Numbered from the stretch's first letter, positions 11,462 through 27,431 are shown. The stretch is 64,000 nt of DNA from Auanema rhodensis (GCA_964057225.1 OZ059900.1:320501-384500), one strand, 5' to 3'. The notes: generated from the sequence alone by a model not told the origin. Translations and numbers: made by a program.

Positions 11462-13197
11462 ATACTCGTAAATTTTGATCATATTCGTTAAGATTTGAGA
11501 ATCAAACACACAATACACAAAATCAGTCTATTTTTATGAGCTTGCACTGATATATATTCATTTTGATCAAAAAAGGTCGAAAATAGAAAGAATTTTTGAA
11601 ATTTCCGAGTTTTGAGTCCAATTTGGCTAAATCGCTCATATATATGATCAAAAGCATAGTTTTATTGTCTATAACAACAAAAGTCATCAATTAAACGCTA
11701 GTGATGTTTAAATACTGATTTTCGCTCAAATAGCATTACTACACTAAGTATGGTCGTTTTTATGCCTTTAACACCATATACTCACCGATTTTTGGTACAA
11801 AATCTGTAATACTTGTAAATTTTGATCATATTCGTTAAGATTTGAGAATCAAACACACAATACACAAAATCAGTCTATTTTTATGAGCTTGCACTGATAT
11901 ATATTCATTTTGATCAAAAAAGGTCGAAAATAGAAAGAATTTTTGAAATTTCCGAGTTTTGAGTCTAATTTGGCTAAATCGCTCATATATATGATCAGAA
12001 GCATAGTTTTGTTGTCTATGACAACAAAAGTCATCAATTAAACGCTAGTGATGTTTAAATACTGAATTTCGCTCAAATAGCATTACTACACTAAGTATGG
12101 TCGTTTTTATGCCTTTAACACCATATACTCACCGATTTTTGGTACAAAATCTGTAATACTCGTAAATTTTGATCATATTCGTTAAGATTTGAGAATCAAA
12201 CACACAATACACAAAATCAGTCTATTTTTATGAGCTTGCACTGATATATATTCATTTTGATCAAAAAAGGTCGAAAATAGAAAGAATTTTTGAAATTTCC
12301 GAGTTTTGAGTCCAATTTGGCTAAATCGCTCATATATATGATCAAAAGCATAGTTTCATTGTCTATAACAACAAAAGTCATCAATTAAACGCTAGTGATG
12401 TTTTAATACTGAATTTCGCTCAAATAGCATTACTACACTAAGTATGGTCGTTTTTATGCCTTTAACACCATATACTAACCGATTTTTGGTACAAAATCTG
12501 TAATACTCGTAAATTTTGATCATATTTGTTAAGATTTGAGAATCAAACATACAATACACGAAATCAGTCTATTTTTATGAGCTTGCACTGATATATATTC
12601 ATTTTGATCAAAAAAGGTCGAAAATAGAAAGAATTTTTGAAATTTCCGAGTTTTGAGTCTAATTTGGCTAAATCGCTCATATATATGATCAGAAGCATAG
12701 TTTTGTTGTCTATGACAACAAAAGTCATCAATTAAACGCTAGTGATGTTTAAATACTGATTTTCGCTCAAATAGCATTACTACACTAAGTATGGTCGTTT
12801 TTATGCCTTTAACACCATATACTCACCGATTTTTGGTACAAAATCTGTAATACTCGTATATTTTGATCATATTCGTTAAGATTTGAGAATCAAACACACA
12901 ATACACAAAATCAGTCTATTTTTATGAGCTTGCACTGATATATATTCATTTTGATCAAAAAAGGTCGAAAATAGAAAGAATTTTTGAAATTTCCGAGTTT
13001 TGAGTCCAATTGGGCTAAATCGCTCATATATATGATCAAAAGCATAGTTTTATTGTCTATGACAACAAAAGTCATTAACTAAACACTAATGATGTTTAAA
13101 TCACTAAATTTCGCTCAAATAGCATTACTACACTAAGTATGGTCGTTTTTATGCCTTTAACACCATATACTCACCGATTTTTGGTACAAAATCTGTA

Positions 13198-15281
13198 ATA
13201 CTCGTAAATTTTGATCATATTCGTTAAGATTTGAGAATCAAACACACAATACACAAAATCAGTCTATTTTTATGAGCTTGCACTGATATATATTCATTTT
13301 GATCAAAAAAGGTCGAAAATAGAAAGAATTTTTGAAATTTCCGAGTTTTGAGTCCAATTTGGCTAAATCGCTCATATATATGATCAAAAGCATAGTTTTA
13401 TTGTCTATAACAACAAAAGTCATCAATTAAACGCTAGTGATGTTTAAATACTGATTTTCGCTCAAATAGCATTACTACACTAAGTATGGTCGTTTTTATG
13501 CCTTTAACACCATATACTCACCGATTTTTGGTACAAAATCTGTAATACTCGTAAATTTTGATCATATTCGTTAAGATTTGAGAATCAAACATACAATACA
13601 CGAAATCAGTCTATTTTTATGAGCTTGCACTGATATATATTCATTTTGATCAAAAAAGGTCGAAAATAGAAAGAATTTTTGAAATTTCCGAGTTTTGAGT
13701 CTAATTTGGCTAAATCGCTCATATATATGATCAGAAGCATATTTTTGTTGTCTATGACAACAAAAGTCATCAATTAAACGCTAGTGATGTTTAAATACTG
13801 ATTTTCGCTCAAATAGCATTACTACACTAAGTATGGTCGTTTTTATGCCTTTAACACCATATACTCACCGATTTTTGGTACAAAATCTGTAATACTCGTA
13901 AATTTTGATCATATTCGTTAAGATTTGAGAATCAAACATACAATACACGAAATCAGTCTATTTTTATGAGCTTGCACTGATATATATTCATTTTGATCAA
14001 AAAAGGTCGAAAATAGAAAGAATTTTTGAAATTTCCGAGTTTTGAGTCCAATTGGGCTAAATCGCTCATATATATGATCAAAAGCATAGTTTTATTGTCT
14101 ATGACAACAAAAGTCATTAATTAAACACTAATGATGTTTAAATCACTAAATTTCGCTCAAATAGCATTACTACACTAAGTATGGTCGTTTTTATGCCTTT
14201 AACACCATATACTCACCGATTTTTGGTACAAAATCTGTAATACTCGTAAATTTTGATCATATTCGTTAAGATTTGAAAATCAAACACACAATAAACAAAA
14301 TCAGTCTATTTTTATGAGTTTGCACTGATATATATTCATTTTGATCAAAAAAGGTCGAAAATAGAAAGAATTTTTGAATTTTCCGAGTTTTGAGTCCAAT
14401 TGGGCTAAATCGCTCATATATATGATCAAAAGCATAGTTTTATTGTCTATAACAACAAAAGTCATCAATTAAACGCTAGTGATGTTTTAATACTGAATTT
14501 CGCTCAAATAGCATTACTACACTAAGTATGGTCGTTTTTATACCTTTAACACCATATACTCACCGATTTTTGGTACAAAATCTGTAATACTCGTAAATTT
14601 TGATCATATTCGTTAAGTTTTGAAAATCAAACACACAATAAACAAAATCAGTCTATTTTTATGAGTTTGCACTGATATATATTCATTTTGATCAAAAAAG
14701 GTCGAAAATAGAAAGAATTTTTGAATTTTCCGAGTTTTGAGTCCAATTGGGCTAAATCGCTCATATATATGATCAAAAGCATAGTTTTATTGTCTATGAT
14801 AACAAAAGTCTTCAAATATACACTAATAATGTGTAAATCACTGAATTTCACTCAAATAGCTTTACTACACTAAGTATGGTCGTTTTTATGCCTTTAACAC
14901 CATATACTCACCGATTTTTGGTACAAAATCTGTAATACTCGTAAATTTTGATCATATTCGTTAAGATTTGAGAATCAAACACACAATACACAAAATCAGT
15001 CTATTTTTATGAGCTTGCACTGATATATATTCATTTTGATCAAAAAAGGTCGAAAATAGAAAGAATTTTTGAAATTTCCGAGTTTTGAGTCCAATTTGGC
15101 TAAATCGCTCATATATATGATCAAAAGCATAGTTTCATTGTCTATAACAACAAAAGTCATCAATTAAACGCTAGTGATGTTTTAATACTGAATTTCGCTC
15201 AAATAGCATTACTACACTAAGTATGGTCGTTTTTATGCCTTTAACACCATATACTCACCGATTTTTGGTACAAAATCTGTA
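13198..15281. repeat. 6-monomer block B-O-Q-K-G-L, copy 2
   Basis: Second copy of 9030-11113, followed by a complete type A monomer at 15282. Confidence 0.86.
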
Positions 15282-16669
15282 ATACTTGTAAATTTTGATC
15301 ATATTTGTTAAGATTTGAGAATCAAACACACAATACACAAAATCAGTCTATTTTAATGAGTTTGCACTGATATATATTCATTTTGATCAAAAAAGGTCGA
15401 AAATAGAAAGAATTTTTGAAATTTCCGAGTTTTGAGTCTAATTTGGCTAAATCGCTCATATATATGATCAGAAGCATAGTTTTGTTGTCTATGACAACAA
15501 AAGTCATCAATTAAACGCTAGTGATGTTTAAATACTGATTTTCGCTCAAATAGCATTACTACACTAAGTATGGTCGTTTTTATGCCTTTAACACCATATA
15601 CTCACCGATTTTTGGTACAAAATCTGTAATACTCGTAAATTTTGATCATATTCGTTAAGATTTGAGAATCAAACACACAATACACAAAATCAGTCTATTT
15701 TTATGAGCTTGCACTGATATATATTCATTTTGATCAAAAAAGGTCGAAAATAGAAAGAATTTTTGAAATTTCCGAGTTTTGAGTCCAATTTGGCTAAATC
15801 GCTCATATATATGATCAAAAGCATAGTTTTATTGTCTATAACAACAAAAGTCATCAATTAAACGCTAGTGATGTTTAAATACTGATTTTCGCTCAAATAG
15901 CATTACTACACTAAGTATGGTCGTTTTTATGCCTTTAACACCATATACTCACCGATTTTTGGTACAAAATCTGTAATACTCGTAAATTTTGATCATATTC
16001 GTTAAGATTTGAGAATCAAACACACAATACACAAAATCAGTCTATTTTTATGAGCTTGCACTGATATATATTCATTTTGATCAAAAAAGGTCGAAAATAG
16101 AAAGAATTTTTGAAATTTCCGAGTTTTGAGTCCAATTTGGCTAAATCGCTCATATATATGATCAAAAGCATAGTTTTATTGTCTATAACAACAAAAGTCA
16201 TCAATTAAACGCTAGTGATGTTTAAATACTGAATTTCGCTCAAATAGCATTACTACACTAAGTATGGTCGTTTTTATGCCTTTAACACCATATACTCACC
16301 GATTTTTGGTACAAAATCTGTAATACTCGTAAATTTTGATCATATTCGTTAAGATTTGAGAATCAAACATACAATACACGAAATTAATCAATTTTTATAA
16401 GCTTGCACTGATATATATTCATTTTGATCAAAAAAGGTCGAAAATAGAAAGAATTTTTGAAATTTCCGAGTTTTGAGTCCAATTTGGCTAAATCGCTCAT
16501 ATATATGATCAAAAGCATAGTTTCATTGTCTATAACAACAAAAGTCATCAATTAAACGCTAGTGATGTTTTAATACTGAATTTCGCTCAAATAGCATTAC
16601 TACACTAAGTATGGTCGTTTTTATGCCTTTAACACCATATACTCACCGATTTTTGGTACAAAATCTGTA
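14240..16669. repeat. 7-monomer block K-G-L-A-B-C-D, copy 2
   Basis: Second copy of the 3822-6251 block. It is followed directly by the CGATCAAAT monomer (16670). In the first copy three further monomers (6252-7292) lie before that monomer. Confidence 0.85.
14587..14934. repeat. Monomer type G, copy 6
   Basis: Same marker set as the copy at 2084, in the second copy of the 6-monomer block, 4,168 bp from copy 5. Confidence 0.9.
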
Positions 16670-19600
16670 ATACTTGTAAATTTTGATCATATTTGTTAAG
16701 ATTTGAGAATCAAACACACAATACACAAAATCAGTCTATTTTAATGAGTTTGCACTGATATATATTCATTTTGATCAAAAAAGGTCGAAAATAGAAAGAA
16801 TTTTTGAAATTTCCGAGTTTTGAGTCTAATTTGGCTAAATCGCTCATATATATGATCAAAAGCATAGTTTTATTGTCTATAACAACAAAAGTCATCAATT
16901 AAACGCTAGTGATGTTTAAATACTGAATTTCGATCAAATAGCATTACTACACTAAGTATGGTCGTTTTTATGCCTTTAACACCATATACTCACCGATTTT
17001 TGGTACAAAATTTGTAATACTCGTAAATTTTGATCATATTCGTTAAGATTTGAGAATCAAACATACAATACACGAAATCAGTCTATTTTTATGAGCTTGC
17101 ACTGATATATATTCATTTTGATCAAAAAAGGTCGAAAATAGAAAGAATTTTTGAAATTTCCGAGTTTTGAGTCTAATTTGGCTAAATCGCTCATATATAT
17201 GATCAGAAGCATATTTTTGTTGTCTATGACAACAAAAGTCATCAATTAAACGCTAGTGATGTTTAAATACTGATTTTCGCTCAAATAGCATTACTACACT
17301 AAGTATGGTCGTTTTTATGCCTTTAACACCATATACTCACCGATTTTTGGTACAAAATCTGTAATACTCGTAAATTTTGATTATATTCGTTAAGATTTGA
17401 GAATCAAACACACAATAAACAAAATCAGTCTATTTTTATGAGTTTGCACTGATATATATTCATTTTGATCAAAAAAGGTCGAAAATAGAAAGAATTTTTG
17501 AAATTTCCGAGTTTTGAGTCCAATTGGGCTAAATCGCTCATATATATGATCAAAAGCATAGTTTTATTGTCTATGACAACAAAAGTCATTAATTAAACAC
17601 TAATGATGTTTAAATCACTAAATTTCGCTCAAATAGCATTACTACACTAAGTATGGTCGTTTTTATGCCTTTAACACCATATACTCACCGATTTTTGGTA
17701 CAAAATCTGTAATACTCGTAAATTTTGATCATATTCGTTAAGATTTGAGAATCAAACACACAATACACAAAATCAGTCTATTTTTATGAGCTTGCACTGA
17801 TATATATTCATTTTGATCAAAAAAGGTCGAAAATAGAAAGAATTTTTGAAATTTCCGAGTTTTGAGTCCAATTTGGCTAAATCGCTCATATATATGATCA
17901 AAAGCATAGTTTTATTGTCTATAACAACAAAAGTCATCAATTAAACGCTAGTGATGTTTAAATACTGATTTTCGCTCAAATAGCATTACTACACTAAGTA
18001 TGGTCGTTTTTATGCCTTTAACACCATATACTCACCGATTTTTGGTACAAAATCTGTAATACTCGTAAATTTTGATCATATTCGTTAAGATTTGAGAATC
18101 AAACATACAATACACAAAATCAGTCTATTTTTATGAGCTTGCACTGATATATATTCATTTTGATCAAAAAAGGTCGAAAATAGAAAGAATTTTTGAAATT
18201 TCCGAGTTTTGAGTCTAATTTGGCTAAATCGCTCATATATATGATCAGAAGCATATTTTTGTTGTCTATGACAACAAAAGTCATCAATTAAACGCTAGTG
18301 ATGTTTAAATACTGATTTTCGCTCAAATAGCATTACTACACTAAGTATGGTCGTTTTTATGCCTTTAACACCATATACTCACCGATTTTTGGTACAAAAT
18401 CTGTAATACTCGTAAATTTTGATCATATTCGTTAAGATTTGAGAATCAAACATACAATACACGAAATCAGTCTATTTTTATGAGCTTGCACTGATATATA
18501 TTCATTTTGATCAAAAAAGGTCGAAAATAGAAAGAATTTTTGAAATTTCCGAGTTTTGAGTCCAATTGGGCTAAATCGCTCATATATATGATCAAAAGCA
18601 TAGTTTTATTGTCTATGACAACAAAAGTCATTAATTAAACACTAATGATGTTTAAATCACTAAATTTCGCTCAAATAGCATTACTACAGTAAGTATGGTC
18701 GTTTTTATGCCTTTAACACCATATACTCACCGATTTTTGGTACAAAATCTGTAATACTCGTAAATTTTGATCATATTCGTTAAGATTTGAGAATCAAACA
18801 CACAATACACAAAATCAGTCTATTTTTATGAGCTTGCACTGATATATATTCATTTTGATCAAAAAAGGTCGAAAATAGAAAGAATTTTTGAAATTTCCGA
18901 GTTTTGAGTCCAATTTGGCTAAATCGCTCATATATATGATCAAAAGCATAGTTTTATTGTCTATAACAACAAAAGTCATCAATTAAACGCTAGTGATGTT
19001 TAAATACTGATTTTCGCTCAAATAGCATTACTACACTAAGTATGGTCGTTTTTATGCCTTTAACACCATATACTCACCGATTTTTGGTACAAAATCTGTA
19101 ATACTCGTAAATTTTGATCATATTCGTTAAGATTTGAGAATCAAACACACAATACACGAAATCAGTCTATTTTTATGAGCTTGCACTGATATATATTCAT
19201 TTTGATCAAAAAAGGTCGAAAATAGAAAGAATTTTTGAAATTTCCGAGTTTTGAGTCTAATTTGGCTAAATCGCTCATATATATGATCAGAAGCATATTT
19301 TTGTTGTCTATGACAACAAAAGTCATCAATTAAACGCTAGTGATGTTTAAATACTGATTTTCGCTCAAATAGCATTACTACACTAAGTATGGTCGTTTTT
19401 ATGCCTTTAACACCATATACTCACCGATTTCTGGTACAAAATCTGTAATACTCGTAAATTTTGATCATATTCGTTAAGATTTGAGAATCAAACATACAAT
19501 ACACGAAATCAGTCTATTTTTATGAGCTTGCACTGATATATATTCATTTTGATCAAAAAAGGTCGAAAATAGAAAGAATTTTTGAAATTTCCGAGTTTTG

Positions 19601-20835
19601 AGTCTAATTTGGCTAAATCGCTCATATATATGATCAGAAGCATAGTTTTATTGTCTATAACAACAAAAGTCATCAATTAAACGCTAGTGATGTTTAAATA
19701 CTGATTTTCGCTCAAATAGCATTACTACACTAAGTATGGTCGTTTTTATGCCTTTAACACCATATACTCACCGATTTCTGGTACAAAATCTGTAATACTC
19801 GTAAATTTTGATCATATTCGTTAAGATTTGAGAATCAAACATACAATACACGAAATCAGTCTATTTTTATGAGCTTGCACTGATATATATTCATTTTGAT
19901 CAAAAAAGGTCGAAAATAGAAAGAATTTTTGAAATTTCCGAGTTTTGAGTCCAATTTGGCTAAATCGCTCATATATATGATCAAAAGCATAGTTTTATTG
20001 TCTATAACAACAAAAGTCATCAATTAAACGCTAGTGATGTTTAAATACTGATTTTCGCTCAAATAGCATTACTACACTAAGTATGGTCGTTTTTATGCCT
20101 TTAACACCATATACTCACCGATTTTTGGTACAAAATCTGTAATACTCGTAAATTTTGATCATATTCGTTAAGATTTGAGAATCAAACATACAATACACGA
20201 AATCAGTCTATTTTTATGAGCTTGCACTGATATATATTCATTTTGATCAAAAAAGGTCGAAAATAGAAAGAATTTTTGAAATTTCCGAGTTTTGAGTCTA
20301 ATTTGGCTAAATCGCTCATATATATGATCAGAAGCATATTTTTGTTGTCTATGACAACAAAAGTCATCAATTAAACGCTAGTGATGTTTAAATACTGATT
20401 TTCGCTCAAATAGCATTACTACACTAAGTATGGTCGTTTTTATGCCTTTAACACCATATACTCACCGATTTTTGGTACAAAATCTGTAATACTCGTAAAT
20501 TTTGATTATATTCGTTAAGATTTGAGAATCAAACACACAATACACAAAATCAGTCTATTTTTATGAGCTTGCACTGATATATATTCATTTTGATCAAAAA
20601 AGGTCGAAAATAGAAAGAATTTTTGAAATTTCCGAGTTTTGAGTCTAATTTGGCTAAATCGCTCATATATATGATCAGAAGCATATTTTTGTTGTCTATG
20701 ACAACAAAAGTCATCAATTAAACGCTAGTGATGTTTAAATACTGATTTTCGCTCAAATAGCATTACTACACTAAGTATGGTCGTTTTTATGCCTTTAATA
20801 CCATATACTCACCGATTTTTGGTACAAAATCTGTA

Positions 20836-21877
20836 ATACTCGTAAATTTTGATTATATTCGTTAAGATTTGAGAATCAAACACACAATACACAAAATCAG
20901 TCTATTTTTATGAGCTTGCACTGATATATATTCATTTTGATCAAAAAAGGTCGAAAATAGAAAGAATTTTTGAAATTTCCGAGTTTTGAGTCCAATTTGG
21001 CTAAATCGCTCATATATATGATCAAAAGCATAGTTTTATTGTCTATAACAACAAAAGTCATCAATTAAACGCTAGTGATGTTTAAATACTGAATTTCGCT
21101 CAAATAGCATTACTACACTAAGTATGGTCGTTTTTATGCCTTTAACACCATATACTCACCGATTTTTGGTACAAAATCTGTAATACTCGTAAATTTTGAT
21201 CATATTTGTTAAGATTTGAGAATCAAACATACAATACACGAAATCAGTCTATTTTTATGAGCTTGCACTGATATATATTCATTTTGATCAAAAAAGGTCG
21301 AAAATAGAAAGAATTTTTGAAATTTCCGAGTTTTGAGTCTAATTTGGCTAAATCGCTCATATATATGATCAGAAGCATAGTTTTATTGTCTATGACAACA
21401 AAAGTCATCAATTAAACGCTAGTGATGTTTAAATACTGATTTTCGCTCAAATAGCATTACTACACTAAGTATGGTCGTTTTTATGCCTTTAACACCAGAT
21501 ACTCACCGATTTTTGGTACAAAATCTGTAATACTCGTAAATTTTGATCATATTCGTTAAGATTTGAAAATCAAACACACAATAAACAAAATCAGTCTATT
21601 TTTATGAGTTTGCACTGATATATATTCATTTTGATCAAAAAAGGTCGAAAATAGAAAGAATTTTTGAAATTTCCGAGTTTTGAGTCCAATTGGGCTAAAT
21701 CGCTCATATATATGATCAAAAGCATAGTTTTATTGTCTATGACAACAAAAGTCATTAATTAAACACTAATGATGTTTAAATCACTAAATTTCGCTGAAAT
21801 AGCATTACTACACTAAGTATGGTCGTTTTTATGCCTTTAACACCATATACTCACCGATTTTTGGTACAAAATCTGTA
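20836..21877. repeat. 3-monomer block W-J-X, copy 1
   Basis: Contains GATTATATTCG, then CACCAGATACTC at the end of the second monomer, then CGCTGAAATAGC in the third. The same three private markers occur in the same order at 26390-27431, offset 5,554 bp (16 monomers). Confidence 0.87.
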
Positions 21878-22918
21878 ATACTCGTAAATTTTGATTATAT
21901 TCGTTAAGATTTGAGAATCAAACACACAATACACAAAATCAGTCTATTTTTATGAGCTTGCACTGATATATATTCATTTTGATCAAAAAAGGTCGAAAAT
22001 AGAAAGAATTTTTGAAATTTCCGAGTTTTGAGTCCAATTTGGCTAAATCGCTCATATATATGATCAAAAGCATAGTTTTATTGTCTATAACAACAAAAGT
22101 CATCAATTAAACGCTAGTGATGTTTAAATACTGAATTTCGCTCAAATAGCATTACTACACTAAGTATGGTCGTTTTTATGCCTTTAACACCATATAATCA
22201 CCGATTTTTGGTACAAAATCTGTAATACTCGTAAATTTTGATCATATTTGTTAAGATTTGAGAATCAAACATACAATACACGAAATCAGTCTATTTTTAT
22301 GAGCTTGCACTGATATATATTCATTTTGATCAAAAAAGGTCGAAAATAGAAAGAATTTTTGAAATTTCCGAGTTTTGAGTCTAATTTGGCTAAATCGCTC
22401 ATATATATGATCAAAAGCATAGTTTTATTGTCTATAACAACAAAAGTCATCAATTAAACGCTAGTGATGTTTAAATACTGATTTTCGCTCAAATAGCATT
22501 ACTACACTAAGTATGGTCGTTTTTATGCCTTTAACACCATATACTCACCGATTTTTGGTACAAAATCTGTAATACTCGTAAATTTTGATCATATTCGTTA
22601 AGATTTGAGAATCAAACACACAATACACAAAATCAGTCTATTTTTATGAGCTTGCACTGATATATATTCATTTTGATCAAAAAAGGTCGAAAATAGAAAG
22701 AATTTTTGAAATTTCCGAGTTTTGAGTCCAATTTGGCTAAATCGCTCATATATATGATCAAAAGCATAGTTTTATTGTCTATGACAACAAAAGTCATCAA
22801 TTAAACGCTAGTGATGTTTAAATACTGATTTTCGCTCAAATAGCATTACTACACTAAGTATGGTCGTTTTTATGCCTTTAACACCATATACTCACCGATT
22901 TTTGGTACAAAATCTGTA

Positions 22919-23612
22919 ATACTCGTAAATTTTGATCATATTCGTTAAGATTTGAGAATCAAACAAACAATACACAAAATCAGTCTATTTTTATGAGCTT
23001 GCACTGATATATATTCATTTTGATCAAAAAAGGTCGAAAATAGAAAGAATTTTTGAAATTTCCGAGTTTTGAGTCCAATTTGGCTAAATCGCTCATATAT
23101 ATGATCAAAAGCATAGTTTTATTGTCTATAACAACAAAAGTCATCAATTAAACGCTAGTGATGTTTAAATACTGATTTTCGCTCAAATAGCATTACTACA
23201 CTAAGTATGGTCGTTTTTATGCCTTTAACACCATATACTCACCGATTTTTGGTACAAAATCTGTAATACTCGTAAATTTTGATCATATTCGTTAAGATTT
23301 GAGAATCAAACACACAATACACAAAATCAGTCTATTTTTATGAGCTTGCACTGATATATATTCATTTTGATCAAAAAAGGTCGAAAATAGAAAGAATTTT
23401 TGAAATTTCCGAGTTTTGAGTCCAATTTGGCTAAATCGCTCATATATATGATCAAAAGCATAGTTTTATTGTCTATAACAACAAAAGTCATCAATTAAAC
23501 GCTAGTGATGTTTAAATACTGAATTTCGCTCAAATAGCATTACTACACTAAGTATGGTCGTTTTTATGCCTTTAACACCATATACTCACCGATTTTTGGT
23601 ACAAAATCTGTA
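22919..23612. repeat. 2-monomer block with AAACAAACAATAC marker, copy 1
   Basis: The AAACAAACAATAC change is found at 22961 and 28862, offset 5,901 bp (17 monomers), each time followed by a type C monomer and then a CAATTTTTATAAGC monomer. Confidence 0.82.
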
Positions 23613-26389
23613 ATACTCGTAAATTTTGATCATATTCGTTAAGATTTGAGAATCAAACATACAATACACGAAATTAGTCAATTTTTATAAGCTTGCACTG
23701 ATATATATTCATTTTGATCAAAAAAGGTCGAAAATAGAAAGAATTTTTGAAATTTCCGAGTTTTGAGTCTAATTTGGCTAAATCGCTCATATATATGATC
23801 AGAAGCATAGTTTTATTGTCTATAACAACAAAAGTCATCAATTAAACGCTAGTGATGTTTAAATACTGAATTTCGCTCAAATAGCATTACTACACTAAGT
23901 ATGGTCGTTTTTATGCCTTTAACACCATATACTCACCGATTTTTGGTACAAAATCTGTAATACTCGTAAATTTTGATCATATTCGTTAAGATTTGAGAAT
24001 CAAACATACAATACACGAAATTAGTCAATTTTTATAAGCTTGCACTGATATATATTCATTTTGATCAAAAAAGGTCGAAAATAGAAAGAATTTTTGAAAT
24101 TTCCGAGTTTTGAGTCCAATTTGGCTAAATCGCTCATATATATGATCAAAAGCATAGTTTTATTGTCTATAACAACAAAAGTCATCAATTAAACGCTAGT
24201 GATGTTTAAATACTGAATTTCGCTCAAATAGCATTACTACACTAAGTATGGTCGTTTTTATGCCTTTAACACCATATACTCACCGATTTTTGGTACAAAA
24301 TCTGTAATACTCGTAAATTTTGATCATATTCGTTAAGATTTGAGAATCAAACATACAATACACGAAATTAGTCAATTTTTATAAGCTTGCACTGATATAT
24401 ATTCATTTTGATCAAAAAAGGTCGAAAATAGAAAGAATTTTTGAAATTTCCGAGTTTTGAGTCTAATTTGGCTAAATCGCTCATATATATGATCAGAAGC
24501 ATAGTTTTATTGTCTATGACAACAAAAGTCATCAATTAAACGCTAGTGATGTTTTAATACTGAATTTCGCTCAAATAGCATTACTACACTAAGTATGGTC
24601 GTTTTTATGCCTTTAACACCATATACTCACCGATTTTTGGTACAAAATCTGTAATACTCGTAAATTTTGATCATATTCGTTAAGATTTGAGAATCAAACA
24701 CACAATACACAAAATCAGTCTATTTTTATGAGCTTGCACTGATATATATTCATTTTGATCAAAAAAGGTCGAAAATAGAAAGAATTTTTGAAATTTCCGA
24801 GTTTTGAGTCCAATTTGGCTAAATCGCTCATATATATGATCAAAAGCATAGTTTTATTGTCTATAACAACAAAAGTCATCAATTAAACGCTAGTGATGTT
24901 TAAATACTGATTTTCGCTCAAATAGCATTACTACACTAAGTATGGTCGTTTTTATGCCTTTAACACCATATACTCACCGATTTTTGGTACAAAATCTGTA
25001 ATACTCGTAAATTTTGATCATATTCGTTAAGATTTGAGAATCAAACACACAATACACGAAATCAGTCTATTTTTATGAGCTTGCACTGATATATATTCAT
25101 TTTGATCAAAAAAGGTCGAAAATAGAAAGAATTTTTGAAATTTCCGAGTTTTGAGTCTAATTTGGCTAAATCGCTCATATGTATGATCAGAAGCATATTT
25201 TTGTTGTCTATGACAACAAAAGTCATCAATTAAACGCTAGTGATGTTTAAATACTGATTTTCGCTCAAATAGCATTACTACACTAAGTATGGTCGTTTTT
25301 ATGCCTTTAACACCATATACTCACCGATTTCTGGTACAAAATCTGTAATACTCGTAAATTTTGATCATATTCGTTAAGATTTGAGAATCAAACATACAAT
25401 ACACGAAATCAGTCTATTTTTATGAGCTTGCACTGATATATATTCATTTTGATCAAAAAAGGTCGAAAATAGAAAGAATTTTTGAAATTTCCGAGTTTTG
25501 AGTCCAATTGGGCTAAATCGCTCATATATATGATCAAAAGCATAGTTTTATTGTCTATGACAACAAAAGTCATTAATTAAACACTAATGATGTTTAAATC
25601 ACTAAATTTCGCTCAAATAGCATTACTACACTAAGTATGGTCGTTTTTATGCCTTTAACACCATATACTCACCGATTTTTGGTACAAAATCTGTAATACT
25701 CGTAAATTTTGATCATATTCGTTAAGATTTGAGAATCAAACACACAATACACAAAATCAGTCTATTTTTATGAGCTTGCACTGATATATATTCATTTTGA
25801 TCAAAAAAGGTCGAAAATAGAAAGAATTTTTGAAATTTCCGAGTTTTGAGTCCAATTTGGCTAAATCGCTCATATATATGATCAAAAGCATAGTTTTATT
25901 GTCTATAACAACAAAAGTCATCAATTAAACGCTAGTGATGTTTAAATACTGATTTTCGCTCAAATAGCATTACTACACTAAGTATGGTCGTTTTTATGCC
26001 TTTAACACCATATACTCACCGATTTTTGGTACAAAATCTGTAATACTCGTAAATTTTGATCATATTCGTTAAGATTTGAGAATCAAACATACAATACACG
26101 AAATCAGTCTATTTTTATGAGCTTGCACTGATATATATTCATTTTGATCAAAAAAGGTCGAAAATAGAAAGAATTTTTGAATATTCCGAGTTTTGAGTCT
26201 AATTTGGCTAAATCGCTCATATATATGATCAGAAGCATATTTTTGTTGTCTATGACAACAAAAGTCATCAATTAAACGCTAGTGATGTTTAAATACTGAT
26301 TTTCGCTCAAATAGCATTACTACACTAAGTATGGTCGTTTTTATGCCTTTAACACCATATACTCACCGATTTTTGGTACAAAATCTGTA

Positions 26390-27431
26390 ATACTCGTAAA
26401 TTTTGATTATATTCGTTAAGATTTGAGAATCAAACACACAATACACAAAATCAGTCTATTTTTATGAGCTTGCACTGATATATATTCATTTTGATCAAAA
26501 AAGGTCGAAAATAGAAAGAATTTTTGAAATTTCCGAGTTTTGAGTCCAATTTGGCTAAATCGCTCATATATATGATCAAAAGCATAGTTTTATTGTCTAT
26601 AACAACAAAAGTCATCAATTAAACGCTAGTGATGTTTAAATACTGAATTTCGCTCAAATAGCATTACTACACTAAGTATGGTCGTTTTTATGCCTTTAAC
26701 ACCATATACTCACCGATTTTTGGTACAAAATCTGTAATACTCGTAAATTTTGATCATATTTGTTAAGATTTGAGAATCAAACATACAATACACGAAATCA
26801 GTCTATTTTTATGAGCTTGCACTGATATATATTCATTTTGATCAAAAAAGGTCGAAAATAGAAAGAATTTTTGAAATTTCCGAGTTTTGAGTCTAATTTG
26901 GCTAAATCGCTCATATATATGATCAGAAGCATAGTTTTATTGTCTATGACAACAAAAGTCATCAATTAAACGCTAGTGATGTTTAAATACTGATTTTCGC
27001 TCAAATAGCATTACTACACTAAGTATGGTCGTTTTTATGCCTTTAACACCAGATACTCACCGATTTTTGGTACAAAATCTGTAATACTCGTAAATTTTGA
27101 TCATATTCGTTAAGATTTGAAAATCAAACACACAATAAACAAAATCAGTCTATTTTTATGAGTTTGCACTGATATATATTCATTTTGATCAAAAAAGGTC
27201 GAAAATAGAAAGAATTTTTGAAATTTCCGAGTTTTGAGTCCAATTGGGCTAAATCGCTCATATATATGATCAAAAGCATAGTTTTATTGTCTATGACAAC
27301 AAAAGTCATTAATTAAACACTAATGATGTTTAAATCACTAAATTTCGCTGAAATAGCATTACTACACTAAGTATGGTCGTTTTTATGCCTTTAACACCAT
27401 ATACTCACCGATTTTTGGTACAAAATCTGTA
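26390..27431. repeat. 3-monomer block W-J-X, copy 2
   Basis: Second copy of 20836-21877 with the same three marker changes (GATTATATTCG, CACCAGATACTC, CGCTGAAATAGC). Confidence 0.87.
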
